This document shows positions 1 through 7,443 of a stretch of DNA of 62,399 bases, one piece after another. A program made the position numbers and the translations under genes. The notes beneath the pieces were generated by a model. It saw only the letters and a program-made list of their open reading frames with translations. It searched no databases and was not told the origin of the DNA. Position 1 is the first letter of the stretch, and every line of letters begins with the position of its first letter. Origin of the DNA: Cloacimonetes bacterium UBA3900 (lineage in GTDB: Bacteria; Cloacimonadota; Cloacimonadia; Cloacimonadales; Cloacimonadaceae); assembly GCA_002391675.1 (NCBI GenBank), contig DGFM01000042.1, positions 20,532 through 82,930 of the forward strand, written 5' to 3'.

Positions 1-120
1 ACCCAAGGGTTACGCAAACGTGGGCCAAGGAAACGCTAAGGTGGGCGAGGGGAGGTGAAAAGTCAAATGTTTCAAAAGTATCTGGATTTTGCAAATAAAT
101 TAAGGCCTGAAATGGGCACT
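1..120 (-). repeat. Intergenic repeat, family 2, copy A (cut by window edge)
   Basis: Read on the reverse strand, this stretch resembles the noncoding repeat near 20690-20960 and the one near 48165-48412. Shared words are GCGTAACCCTTGGGT (like 20790-20805), AGGCCT followed by a T-rich run, and GAAACATTTGACTTTT (like 48190-48210). It holds no convincing gene. The short reverse reading frame at 100-312 has no family features and crosses two different repeats. The left end is truncated, so full length is unknown. Confidence 0.5.
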
Positions 121-140
121 TTTTGGTACGGCCGCTCCCT

Positions 141-168
141 GTAGCCGGCGCTCGCCCTTAGCGCCGCA
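141..168 (+). repeat. Extragenic GC-rich repeat, family 1, partial copy
   Basis: The sequence starts GTAGCCGGCGCTCGCC and ends GCGCCGC, matching one arm of the family 1 element also found at 11541-11594 (reverse), 20594-20646 and 58070-58120. The middle part with the GGTACC core is missing, so this is a shortened copy. It is GC-rich in an otherwise AT-rich stretch. The remaining bases up to 433 show no gene; a small GGGG-AACG-CCCC hairpin lies at 409-420. Confidence 0.5.
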
Positions 169-433
169 GTAGGGTCGGTCGCTGGACCGACCAAACTCAG
201 CTTGCTTACTCTCTCCTAAGTAGGGAGCTTGTGCTAAGATCATCTGTTTTAGAAAATAGGGGCTGGAGTATGCTGTATAAGTTTTCCCATTATAGGCTAA
301 GCAACGTATCAAAGCTCATCTTCCTACATAACTTACTCTATGATACGTCCCCATTTAGCATTGATAAAACCGAACCATATAAGATGAAAATAAGGCTGTT
401 ATAAAAAAGGGGAACGCCCCAACAAATTAGGTC

Positions 434-463
434 TTGACAAAAAACTCGTTCACTATAGAGTGG
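434..463 (+). promoter_or_regulatory. Putative promoter of the radical SAM gene
   Basis: TTGACA lies at 434-439. Sixteen bases on is TAGAGT (456-461), followed by GG (462-463). A TATAGA at 454-459 is an alternative with a 14-base spacer. Either choice puts the start of transcription close to the ATG at 468, and no ribosome binding site precedes that ATG, so the mRNA may be leaderless. The same TTGACA-N16-hexamer-GG layout precedes rplM, gcvH, rpmB, trmFO and the tRNA cluster. Confidence 0.5.
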
Positions 464-467
464 CTAC

Positions 468-1547
468 ATGAAGAAGAAAACTATTATACTGACTCTGACT
501 GAGTCTTGTAACTTAGACTGTGTCTACTGCTATCAGCATCATAAGACAAGCAAACGCATGTCTGTTGATACGGCCATCAATGCCATAAAAAAGCATATTA
601 ACCAGTCGCGTGGATATGATCAAGTAGAAGTTGACTTGTTTGGGGGGGAGCCTTTTTTAGAGTTCGAAACTATAAAAGAGATTGGTAATTGGGCAAAAAA
701 ACAGGAGTTCCCAATACCGGTGGTGTTCTTTGTTGATACAAATGGCACCTTAGTTCACGGTGATATTCAAGACTGGTTACTATGTAATGAGCATATTAGA
801 GTAGGCTTGAGCCTTGATGGGACTCCAACAACTCACAACTCTAATCGATCAAATTCCTACGATTTGATTGATATAGAGTTCTTTGTCAATAACTACCCAG
901 CACAACCGGTAAGAGCAACGATATACCAAAATTCATTGTCAACACTTTCAGATGATATCATACATCTACACAGTTTAGGGTTTAAAGTAACTGCAAGCTT
1001 TGCACTGGGAGTTGACTGGTCAATTGACCAAGTCAAAACAAAGTTTATGTCAGAGCTAAAAAAACTAATTGACTACTATATATGTAATCCCCAGATTGAT
1101 CCGTGTTCCCTGTTCAAGACAGGCTATCTCAGACTATACGAGGACAGGAAAATGGCTAAATGGTGTGGTTTTTACTCGGATATGGTAGCAATTAATGTTG
1201 ATGGAGCTGAGTTTCCTTGTCAATCCTTCCAGTCTAATACAACAGGGAGCTCTCCAAATATCCCGTTACCTGATTTTTCTAAAGTGGAAGATTGGTCAGA
1301 CCCAGAATGTGCTGATTGTTTAATTGCTAACTTATGTCCTACATGTTATGGGATTAATCATTTAAGAACAGGAAATGTAACAACTAGAGATAAAAGCATG
1401 TGCGATATTCGCAAGATTATGGCACTTGCGAACACTAACTTTACTGCGCGATTACTCGAAAATGGTCGTTTGTCTTTGTCTGGCAGTGAACTGGCGTTAA
1501 CAGTACAGGCAATCAAAGACATCCAAAAGAGTTACAGCGAAATTTAG
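468..1547 (+). CDS. Radical SAM / SPASM peptide-modifying enzyme (putative)
   Basis: This 359-residue protein is a radical SAM enzyme. C14, C18 and C21 form the CxxxCxxC motif (SCNLDCVYCY) that binds the 4Fe-4S cluster cleaving S-adenosylmethionine, and a GGEP-type motif (LFGGEPF) follows. The C-terminal third has a SPASM pattern for auxiliary clusters: a Cys, then DGAEFPC, then CADCLIANLCPTC and a last Cys near KSMC. SPASM members commonly act on peptides, for example making thioether links. The gene ends eight bases before a tiny cysteine-rich gene that is probably its substrate. It is visibly AT-richer than its neighbours and sits beside a gene remnant, which suggests transfer. The exact reaction cannot be read from sequence; an anaerobic sulfatase-maturase-like role is less likely given the neighbour. 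Confidence 0.85.
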   Translation: MKKKTIILTLTESCNLDCVYCYQHHKTSKRMSVDTAINAIKKHINQSRGYDQVEVDLFGGEPFLEFETIKEIGNWAKKQEFPIPVVFFVDTNGTLVHGDIQDWLLCNEHIRVGLSLDGTPTTHNSNRSNSYDLIDIEFFVNNYPAQPVRATIYQNSLSTLSDDIIHLHSLGFKVTASFALGVDWSIDQVKTKFMSELKKLIDYYICNPQIDPCSLFKTGYLRLYEDRKMAKWCGFYSDMVAINVDGAEFPCQSFQSNTTGSSPNIPLPDFSKVEDWSDPECADCLIANLCPTCYGINHLRTGNVTTRDKSMCDIRKIMALANTNFTARLLENGRLSLSGSELALTVQAIKDIQKSYSEI

Positions 1548-1555
1548 GAGGTATT

Positions 1556-1819
1556 ATGACAACCTTATCCCTTCCAATTACTACCATCCAGAAATTGGAT
1601 GATTTGATTGAAGAATTGAGATTGAAATGTGAATCCGAGAACATTGATTTTTCTTCAATGTACGAGTTGAAGATTTGTCATGAGAATCAGTCGTATGATT
1701 GTGGTGGCAACTGCTCGGGAACTTGTGCGGGAACCTGTTCGGACGGTTGTGGAGATTGCGGTAGTTCTTGCGGGAATACCTGTGTCGGATCATTTCAGCT
1801 TTGTTCGCTTTTGATATAA
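1556..1819 (+). CDS. Cys-rich RiPP-like precursor peptide (putative)
   Basis: This 87-residue peptide follows the radical SAM gene with an eight-base gap. A strong AGGAGG (1546-1551) overlaps the enzyme's stop codon, pointing to coupled high expression. The first 48 residues are leader-like: acidic, helix-prone (KLDDLIEELRLK) and low in Cys (C25, C41). From residue 49 the composition changes to Cys, Gly, Ser and Thr, with Cys at 49, 53, 57, 61, 65, 68, 72 and 76, mostly as C-x-G-T/N tetrads, then a hydrophobic tail containing C83. A leader plus Cys-rich core beside a SPASM enzyme is the classic layout of sactipeptide or ranthipeptide precursors. I do not recognise this spacing from a named family. 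An unmodified metal-binding or disulfide-rich peptide is the alternative. Confidence 0.75.
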   Translation: MTTLSLPITTIQKLDDLIEELRLKCESENIDFSSMYELKICHENQSYDCGGNCSGTCAGTCSDGCGDCGSSCGNTCVGSFQLCSLLI

Positions 1820-1822
1820 GAG

Positions 1823-2222
1823 AATCTCAGTTTAGAACGACAAATTGATCTGGTCACAGTATTGTGACAGCGGATCGTTCCACGCTTCCAACAAAATGGA
1901 AGGAGGGGGGTGCTTGCCCAGAAAGTGCCTGCTAGGTTCGATCTTAGAGTCGTGTTCTGCCTGAACGTCTTTTATGCGAGGTTCGAGTTGTTGACTTTTC
2001 TCTGATTATCATCAAATGTCCTGTCTAACTTGATGAGACATATGGGGGCAGGATAATTGTCCTGCTAAAGTGAGGTATTTGTGGTCACAGAGTAACAAAT
2101 AGCCAAGCAGAGCAGGAGGGGCTCGAAACCATTGTCAGTAAGGCAACACACCCCGTCTCGATTTCGATGATGAAATTAAGGCAAATTTTATCACTCTTTT
2201 GCTGTAGCCAAGCTCCAGATGG
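1823..2222. other. Noncoding gap after the peptide gene
   Basis: No gene is supported here. Two short perfect inverted repeats are visible: GTCACA-gtat-TGTGAC at 1853-1868 and GCAGGA-taattg-TCCTGC at 2048-2065. Neither is followed by a T run, so neither is a clear terminator. The right part (about 2150-2222) probably holds decayed sequence of the AAA ATPase gene whose end follows; a direct repeat of CCAGATGGTT occurs near 2215-2240. No transporter or protease gene for the peptide is present. Confidence 0.5.
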
Positions 2223-2501
2223 TTGCGCCAGATGGTTTCTACGTTTGTTAGCCGACAAGATGGTCGAACTGCAATATGCAATATGTGGATGAGTGTGCGG
2301 CCGCTGGCTGCTGCGTTTGAATTCACAGGTGGGCAGATCAGAGTAGTGGTGCAGAATGCCTGTCACGAGGCGATTACACGGGGCTCAGGTGCAAAGCTGG
2401 AGGCGAATGATCTCTACAAGTATGCGCATCTGGAGGCGGGTTCCAGCTTTGAAGCTGCTGCCAAGAAAGTGGGCTTCAAGCTATATGCGGGCAATGAGTG
2501 A
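2223..2501 (+). pseudogene. 3' remnant of an AAA-family ATPase gene
   Basis: The last 60 or so residues, beginning LAAAFEFTGGQIRVVVQNAC and continuing through a segment like GSGAKLEANDL, match the C-terminal helical lid of AAA ATPases, where a (Y/F)ELTGGxIrNvvlnAa motif is typical. The ATPase core with Walker A and B motifs is absent, and the codons before about residue 30 do not look like the family. The open frame is therefore a truncated leftover, not a working gene. It lies between the AT-rich peptide system and trmFO and may mark a recombination edge. The family call on the tail is fairly firm; whether anything is translated is unknown. Confidence 0.6.
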
Positions 2502-2507
2502 TGGGCT

Positions 2508-3830
2508 TTAGCTGAGTAGCAGGGAGTCTCCCACCACAGCCTCCAGTGCGGCAACGCCTCTATCTGCAAGCATCTGCCTTTTCAGCCTCTTATCCCGGGG
2601 TGCGTTCTTCAATGCAGGCAAGAGGCCAAAGTTGGCGTTGATGGGCTGGAAGCGTCTGTCTGTGTTGCGGGTGAGGCGCCTAAGCAGTTGTCCGGTCATG
2701 CTTTCCTCAGGCAGAGCGGGCAGACTCTTGTCGATGATCAGAGCGGCGAAGAGGCCGCCGGCGATGGATTCCACATAGCCTTCCCAGCCGGCAAGCTGGC
2801 CTGCGATCCAGACGTCGCTTCTGTTTTTGAGCGAGAGGTCGGGATTCAAAACCTTGGGTGCGTCTAAGTAGGCATTGCGATGGATGGAGCCATAGCGCAG
2901 GAAGCTGGCGTTTTCCAATCCCGGGATGAGGCGGAAGATGCGCTTCTGTTCTGCTTGTCTGAGCATGGTCTGCGCCCCCACGATATTGTAGGCGGTGAAG
3001 TCCTTGTTTTCGGCTCTAAGTTGCAACACGGCGTAGGGTTTCTTGCCCGTGTGCGGGTCTTCGAGGCCCATGGGACGCATCACTCCGTGGCGGAGGGTGT
3101 CGCGGCCGCGGCGCGCCAGTTCCTCGATCGGCGTGCAGTTTTCGTAGTAAGAAAAGTCTATGCCGGCGAAGAACTCGTTTTCAAACTCATGTGCCTCAAA
3201 CTGCTCGCCTTCAAGAAGTGCATCCACGAAGGCTTCATACTGTTCTTTATCGAAGGGGCAGTTGAGGTAATCCGCATCGCCTTTGTCGTAGCGGGCTTTG
3301 GCGAAGACCTTGTCCAGATCGAGGCTTTGGGTATCCACGATGGGTGCGATGGCATCGAAGAAATAGAGGTGCTCCTCGCCGATGAGTTTACGGAGGGAAG
3401 CGATGAGGGCGTCGCTGGCCAATGGGCCTGCTGCGATGAGGCAATTGCCGGCGGGTAGGTCTGTTACCTCTTGTGTGATGCGGGTGATATTGGTGTGGGA
3501 GGCGAGTTGCTCCTCCACATACTGCGAAAAGAGGGTTCTATCCACAGCCAGGGCGTGCGCTGCGGGGACGCGGGCTTTTTCGGCAATAGCTAAAAGCTCA
3601 CAGCCCAAGAGTTTGAGCTCTGCTTTGAGCATACCGGAGCCGGTGTCCAGGCGGGTGGACTTGAGCGAGTTACTGCAGACCAGTTCCGCCGCCCTGCCTG
3701 TCTGATGAGCCGGTGTTTGCCTAAGCGGGCGCATCTCGATCAGCCGCACATTCCAGCCACGCTTTGCCAATTGCAATGCGGCTTCGCTGCCTGCCAAGCC
3801 TGCGCCGACGATTGTTAATTCTTTGTTCAT
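2508..3830 (-). CDS. trmFO: TrmFO, folate-dependent tRNA (uracil-54-C5) methyltransferase
   Basis: The 440-residue flavoprotein matches TrmFO over its whole expected length. It makes ribothymidine at position 54 of tRNA using methylenetetrahydrofolate as carbon donor and reduced FAD. The FAD-binding Rossmann motif GAGLAGSEAA lies near residues 9-18. The family hallmarks IEMRP, AHQTGRAAELVCSNSLKS and, near the C-terminus, AGQLAGWEGYVESIAGG are all visible. It is transcribed away from the malic enzyme gene. The start codon at 3830 lacks a Shine-Dalgarno sequence and lies about seven bases from a putative -10 box, so the mRNA may be leaderless. Confidence 0.96.
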   Translation of the reverse strand: MNKELTIVGAGLAGSEAALQLAKRGWNVRLIEMRPLRQTPAHQTGRAAELVCSNSLKSTRLDTGSGMLKAELKLLGCELLAIAEKARVPAAHALAVDRTLFSQYVEEQLASHTNITRITQEVTDLPAGNCLIAAGPLASDALIASLRKLIGEEHLYFFDAIAPIVDTQSLDLDKVFAKARYDKGDADYLNCPFDKEQYEAFVDALLEGEQFEAHEFENEFFAGIDFSYYENCTPIEELARRGRDTLRHGVMRPMGLEDPHTGKKPYAVLQLRAENKDFTAYNIVGAQTMLRQAEQKRIFRLIPGLENASFLRYGSIHRNAYLDAPKVLNPDLSLKNRSDVWIAGQLAGWEGYVESIAGGLFAALIIDKSLPALPEESMTGQLLRRLTRNTDRRFQPINANFGLLPALKNAPRDKRLKRQMLADRGVAALEAVVGDSLLLS

Positions 3831-3834
3831 GATG

Positions 3835-3871
3835 CCAATATTGGCGCCAATGGGATATTGTCAATTGACAA
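3835..3871. promoter_or_regulatory. Divergent promoter region trmFO / malic enzyme with two palindromes
   Basis: The perfect 14-base palindrome TTGTCAATTGACAA (3858-3871) supplies a TTGACA box to both strands. Leftward, AATATT (3837-3842) follows after 16 bases and then GG, pointing at the trmFO start. Rightward, a T/A-rich stretch near 3885-3890 could serve the malic enzyme gene. A second perfect palindrome, TTGGCGCCAA, lies at 3841-3850 inside the leftward spacer, where a repressor could sit. Confidence 0.5.
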
Positions 3872-3927
3872 AAAGGCATCCTTTTTAAACCGTGTCTAAA
3901 ATAACACAAAAATGAGGATATGTTGCG

Positions 3928-5379
3928 ATGATTAAGCTCAAAAACGATCTGAGCAACCTGCAGGAATTCTTTGCGGCACACGTGCCAGCGGATCAGGTTG
4001 CGCCCATGCAAACCGCCTTCTTGAAGGCACTTTCACTCTTGGCGCATAGACACTACAAGGGTAAAATGCAGAGCGTCCCCAAAGCCGGAATTTGGGGTTT
4101 CAACTGGTTTAATATCTGGTATACGCCCGGCGTTTCCGCTGTTTCCACCACCATCCGAGACCGCCATCAGAGCAGCTTTGAGCTCACCAACCGCGGCAAC
4201 TTGGTGGCTGTGGTTTCAGATAGCACCCGCGTGTTGGGGGATGGAGATTGCAGCCCCTTTGGCGGCATGGGTGTGATGGAAGGCAAAGCCATGTTGATGA
4301 AGTATTTGGGTGGCTGTGACGCCATCGCTCTCTGCGTGGACAACCGTGATGAGGATGGAACGCCCAATCCTCAGAAACTGATAGATTTTGTGAAGATGCT
4401 GCAGCCCAGTGTGGGTGCGGTGAACCTGGAAGACATCTCGCAGCCAAATTGTTACATCGTGTTGGATGAGCTGCGTAAAAGCTGCCAAATCCCTGTGTGG
4501 CATGATGATGCGCAGGGTACAGCTTGCGTTACCCTGGCGGGTGTGATCAACGCCCTCAAGCTCACCGACAGGAAGATGAGCGAGATCAAAGCCGTGCTTT
4601 TTGGTGCCGGCGCCTCCAATACCACCATCGCCAGTTTCCTCTTGCAGAGCGGCTTAAATCCTGATAACCTGGTGGTTTTTGATAGCAAAGGCGCGCTGCA
4701 CAAGAATAGAGCGGATACGCGGGACAATCCCAAGCGATTCAAACAGTGGGAACTGGCTCAAAAGACCAATCCCCATGAATATAACACCATGGAAGAGGCT
4801 ATGGATGGGGCAGACCTGCTGATCGCTCTTTCCACTCCGGGCCCGAACGTGATCAAGCCGGAATGGATCAAGCTGATGGCGGATAAGGCCATCGTGTTTT
4901 GCTGTGCCAATCCGGTGCCGGAAATCTATCCAAATGAAGCCAAAGCCGCAGGAGCATACATCGTGGCTACGGGCAGAGGCGATTTTCCCAACCAGATCAA
5001 CAACTCCGTGGGCTTTCCCGGCATCCTCAAGGGTGCCCTGATGGTGCAGGCCACTCAGATCACAGATCCCATGGCCATCGCAGCGGCTCATTCTTTGGCT
5101 ACTTTTGCGCAAAATCGCGGTATTGACAGCGAGAACATCGTGCCCAAGATGGATGAAACTGAAGTGTTTGCGCACGTGGCGGCGGATGTGGCGATGCAAG
5201 CTATCGAGGATGGAGTTGCCAGGCAGAAGATCAGCCGCGAGCAGGCTTTTAACACCGCGCTCAGCGACATCAATTCCGCCCGTGAACTCACGCATCTGAT
5301 GATGGACAAAGGCTTTATCGGCGCCATTGATGACGAGCTCATCGCTCAAGCCCTGAAAGATTGTGGGATTGATAGCTAA
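3928..5379 (+). CDS. Malic enzyme (malate oxidoreductase, decarboxylating)
   Basis: This 483-residue protein converts malate to pyruvate and CO2 with reduction of NAD(P)+. Family signatures are visible: WYTPGVSAVSTTI near residues 63-75, the acidic metal-site region NLEDISQPNCY, HDDAQGTACVTLAGVINAL near residues 190-210, and the nucleotide-binding segment AVLFGAGASNTTIASFLL. FCCANPVPEIYPNEA, near residue 330, is also typical. Length fits the short prokaryotic type without a phosphotransacetylase domain. A GAGGAT box precedes the ATG. The next gene overlaps its end. Cofactor preference cannot be judged. Confidence 0.93.
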   Translation: MIKLKNDLSNLQEFFAAHVPADQVAPMQTAFLKALSLLAHRHYKGKMQSVPKAGIWGFNWFNIWYTPGVSAVSTTIRDRHQSSFELTNRGNLVAVVSDSTRVLGDGDCSPFGGMGVMEGKAMLMKYLGGCDAIALCVDNRDEDGTPNPQKLIDFVKMLQPSVGAVNLEDISQPNCYIVLDELRKSCQIPVWHDDAQGTACVTLAGVINALKLTDRKMSEIKAVLFGAGASNTTIASFLLQSGLNPDNLVVFDSKGALHKNRADTRDNPKRFKQWELAQKTNPHEYNTMEEAMDGADLLIALSTPGPNVIKPEWIKLMADKAIVFCCANPVPEIYPNEAKAAGAYIVATGRGDFPNQINNSVGFPGILKGALMVQATQITDPMAIAAAHSLATFAQNRGIDSENIVPKMDETEVFAHVAADVAMQAIEDGVARQKISREQAFNTALSDINSARELTHLMMDKGFIGAIDDELIAQALKDCGIDS

Positions 5380-6289
5380 GAGAAGCACACTCAAGGAAAC
5401 TTGGCGGTGGGTCAACCAGTTCAGTAAGCACCCTCGCTTCAAGCTCGTCTCCTATATTCTCAAGCTGCTGTTGACAGCTGTGATCCTCTATTTTGTGTTT
5501 AGAGGACTGGAGCTGAGGTCGGTGCTTGAGAATATGATGAGGCTCTCGGTGGGGGTGATCCTGCTGCTGATCCTGGGTTCGTTATTGCGCCATCTGATCC
5601 AGCTCACAGCCTGGAGGCTCTCGCTGCGGATAAACCCTGCCTATGTACCGGATTTGAGAGCCGAGTTGAATTCCTATCTGATCGGTTTGCCGCTGGCCTT
5701 CGCCTTCCCCGGTGGATTTGCCGCTATGGGGAGGATATTTTGGGTGAAGAACAGCTCGCATATCGATTCCGCACTTGCTTTTGTGGTGGAAAGGGGCTTC
5801 CTCACCTGGGCGACGTGGAGCTTCGCTGCCACCGCAGCTCTGATGCACTTTCCCGGCATTTCGCCGTTGTGGAGCCTGCCTCTATATCTGGTGCTTGTCA
5901 CTTTGCCGCTGTGGTCAAAACACCTCTTTCGCTTCTGGAAGGAGGGTGAGCCTTACCGTGCCCGATATGCCGGGAGCGCACCCCGCCTGGCTCTGTTGCA
6001 GATCATCGCCGCTCTCATCGCACTCACTCAGTACTGGTTGATCCTCAATAGCCTCCAGCGCATCTCCTGGCTGGACAATTTCAAGCTCATGAGCCTCACC
6101 ACCTTCTCAAATTCCATACCCATCACCTTGGGTGGTTTGGGTTTACGCGAGTCTTTTGCCATCCATTTCCTCAAAGATGCGGGCTTCGTGGCGTCTGAGG
6201 CGATTTCTGCCACCTTGAGTCTCTTCCTGATCCAGGATGTGGTGCCGGCGTTGATCGGACTGAGCGTATTGTGGAAGAAAAGCAGATGA
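5363..6289 (+). CDS. UPF0104 / LPG-synthase-transmembrane-like membrane protein
   Basis: This 308-residue integral membrane protein has about seven or eight hydrophobic segments, beginning FKLVSYILKLLLTAVILYFV. The late motif SNSIPITLGGLGLRES is characteristic of the lysylphosphatidylglycerol-synthase TM-region / UPF0104 family, which includes flippase-like and glycan-lipid proteins. No catalytic cytosolic domain follows, so it is not a complete MprF. The chosen start is a GTG at 5363, which overlaps the malic enzyme end by 17 bases; a downstream start is possible. Its substrate is unknown. Confidence 0.8.
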   Translation: MGLIAKRSTLKETWRWVNQFSKHPRFKLVSYILKLLLTAVILYFVFRGLELRSVLENMMRLSVGVILLLILGSLLRHLIQLTAWRLSLRINPAYVPDLRAELNSYLIGLPLAFAFPGGFAAMGRIFWVKNSSHIDSALAFVVERGFLTWATWSFAATAALMHFPGISPLWSLPLYLVLVTLPLWSKHLFRFWKEGEPYRARYAGSAPRLALLQIIAALIALTQYWLILNSLQRISWLDNFKLMSLTTFSNSIPITLGGLGLRESFAIHFLKDAGFVASEAISATLSLFLIQDVVPALIGLSVLWKKSR

Positions 6290-6376
6290 GCTTATGCGGA
6301 TGACTTAGATCGAGTTTTAGCCGCAGCTTGCCCGGTCTTTTTGTCCCCGGTGTTTTCACTAAGTGATTGAAATATC

Positions 6377-6406
6377 TTGACACTATTGCCCCTCTCAAAA
6401 TCATGG
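6377..6406 (+). promoter_or_regulatory. Putative promoter of the rplM operon
   Basis: TTGACA at 6377-6382 is followed after 16 bases by AATCAT (6399-6404) and then GG. The predicted start near 6411 leaves a leader of about 30 bases that contains AAGGAG before the rplM start codon. It belongs to the group of TTGACA-N16-hexamer-GG promoters seen in this window. Confidence 0.6.
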
Positions 6407-6442
6407 TCTACTTGAAGTAAAAATATCGTATAAGGAGACCCA

Positions 6443-6880
6443 ATGAAGACCCTTACCCCAAGTCCTCAAGACATCCAACAGGACTGGTATGTGGTAGATG
6501 CCACGGGTGTTTCTTTAGGTAGGTTATCCACGCAGGTAGCCTCGATTTTGAGGGGAAAGAACAAACCCTACTTTGCCCCCAATATCGACTGCGGCGACTT
6601 TGTGATCGTCATCAACGCCGAGAAGGTGAAGATGACGGGGCTCAAAGCCGAGCAGAAGCTCTACAAGAGCTATAGTGGCTACCCTGGAGGCCTCAAAGAG
6701 ACTCCCTTTGCCAAAATGTTGGAAAAGCATCCTCAGCGGATCATTGAGCACGCCGTCAAAGGTATGTTGCCCAAGACCATTCTGGGGAGAGCAATGTTTA
6801 AAAAACTCAAAGTTTACGCTGGAAGCGAGCACCCTCATGCGGCGCAAAAGCCCATGGTGCTGGACCTTAAGGAGAACTAA
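6443..6880 (+). CDS. rplM: 50S ribosomal protein L13
   Basis: The 145-residue protein is full-length L13, an early-assembling large-subunit protein. Recognisable segments are WYVVDATGVSLGRLSTQVA near the start, LRGKNKPYFAPNIDCGDFVI, and the C-terminal stretch MLPKTILGRAMFKKLKVYAG followed by HPHAAQKP. An AAGGAG box precedes the ATG. The gap to rpsI is three bases, the conserved rplM-rpsI pair found in most bacteria. Confidence 0.98.
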   Translation: MKTLTPSPQDIQQDWYVVDATGVSLGRLSTQVASILRGKNKPYFAPNIDCGDFVIVINAEKVKMTGLKAEQKLYKSYSGYPGGLKETPFAKMLEKHPQRIIEHAVKGMLPKTILGRAMFKKLKVYAGSEHPHAAQKPMVLDLKEN

Positions 6881-6883
6881 TTT

Positions 6884-7270
6884 ATGCAGACATTTATCGC
6901 CGTTGGCAGAAGAAAGAATGCAGTGGCCAGAGTGAGAATCACTCCCGGCACCGGAAAGCGCATCATCAACAATGTGCAGATGAAGAAATATCTTCAACGC
7001 GAAACCCTTGAGATGGTGGTGGAACAACCCCTCCAAGAGCTTGGTTTGAGCGACAATTTTGACGTCTATGCAAACGTGAACGGTGGCGGCCTCAGCGGTC
7101 AAGCTGGAGCTATCCGTCATGGTCTTGCCCGTGCATTGGTGGATTATGATGAGAGCCTCAAGCCCGCCCTCAAGGCGCGTGGCTTCCTCACTCGTGATCC
7201 CAGGATGGTTGAGCGCAAGAAGAGCGGTCAGCCCGGAGCCAGGAAGAAATTCCAATTCTCAAAACGTTAA
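6884..7270 (+). CDS. rpsI: 30S ribosomal protein S9
   Basis: The 128-residue protein is S9. It begins FIAVGRRKNAVARVRITPG and ends in the basic tail with DPRMVERKKSGQPGARKKF and terminal KR, which reaches towards the P-site tRNA. Length is normal. It starts three bases after rplM with AAGGAG upstream, so the two are translated from one message. Confidence 0.98.
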   Translation: MQTFIAVGRRKNAVARVRITPGTGKRIINNVQMKKYLQRETLEMVVEQPLQELGLSDNFDVYANVNGGGLSGQAGAIRHGLARALVDYDESLKPALKARGFLTRDPRMVERKKSGQPGARKKFQFSKR

Positions 7271-7283
7271 TCTATGGCTGGAA

Positions 7284-7443
7284 CATGGGGTTTTTGCACC
7301 CCATGCAGACCAATGGAAAACATGGCCTATATCAAACCCACTACGCCGCAGCAGGAGTTGCGAGGCGGTGAAGAGCGAGGCTCTTCTGAATTGCGTATAT
7401 CCTGCTGTGACAGAATTAACCGTATCTATTTAAGGAGAACATA
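7284..7443 (+). ncRNA. Structured leader before rpsB (possible ribosomal-protein leader)
   Basis: The 173-base gap before rpsB contains three nested or adjacent helices. CATGGGG / CCCCATG (7284-7290 with 7299-7305) forms a simple hairpin. CAGCAGGA / TCCTGCTG (7349-7356 with 7400-7407) forms an eight-pair closing stem. Inside it, AAGAGC-gag-GCTCTT (7371-7385) makes a tight hairpin. No T run follows any stem, so these are not ordinary terminators. Many bacteria regulate rpsB by S2 binding its own leader, and this could be such a site. The match to a known leader class was not tested. Confidence 0.45.

Noticed and set aside
100..312. Reverse reading frame of 70 codons
   Set aside because: It crosses two repeat types, has no ribosome site and no recognisable protein features.
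1853..1868. GTCACA-gtat-TGTGAC palindrome as a CRP-type site
   Set aside because: The half-sites are in the opposite order to a CRP site (TGTGA-N6-TCACA).
2880..3458. Forward frame of 192 codons inside trmFO
   Set aside because: It is antisense to a full, clear TrmFO and has no family features.
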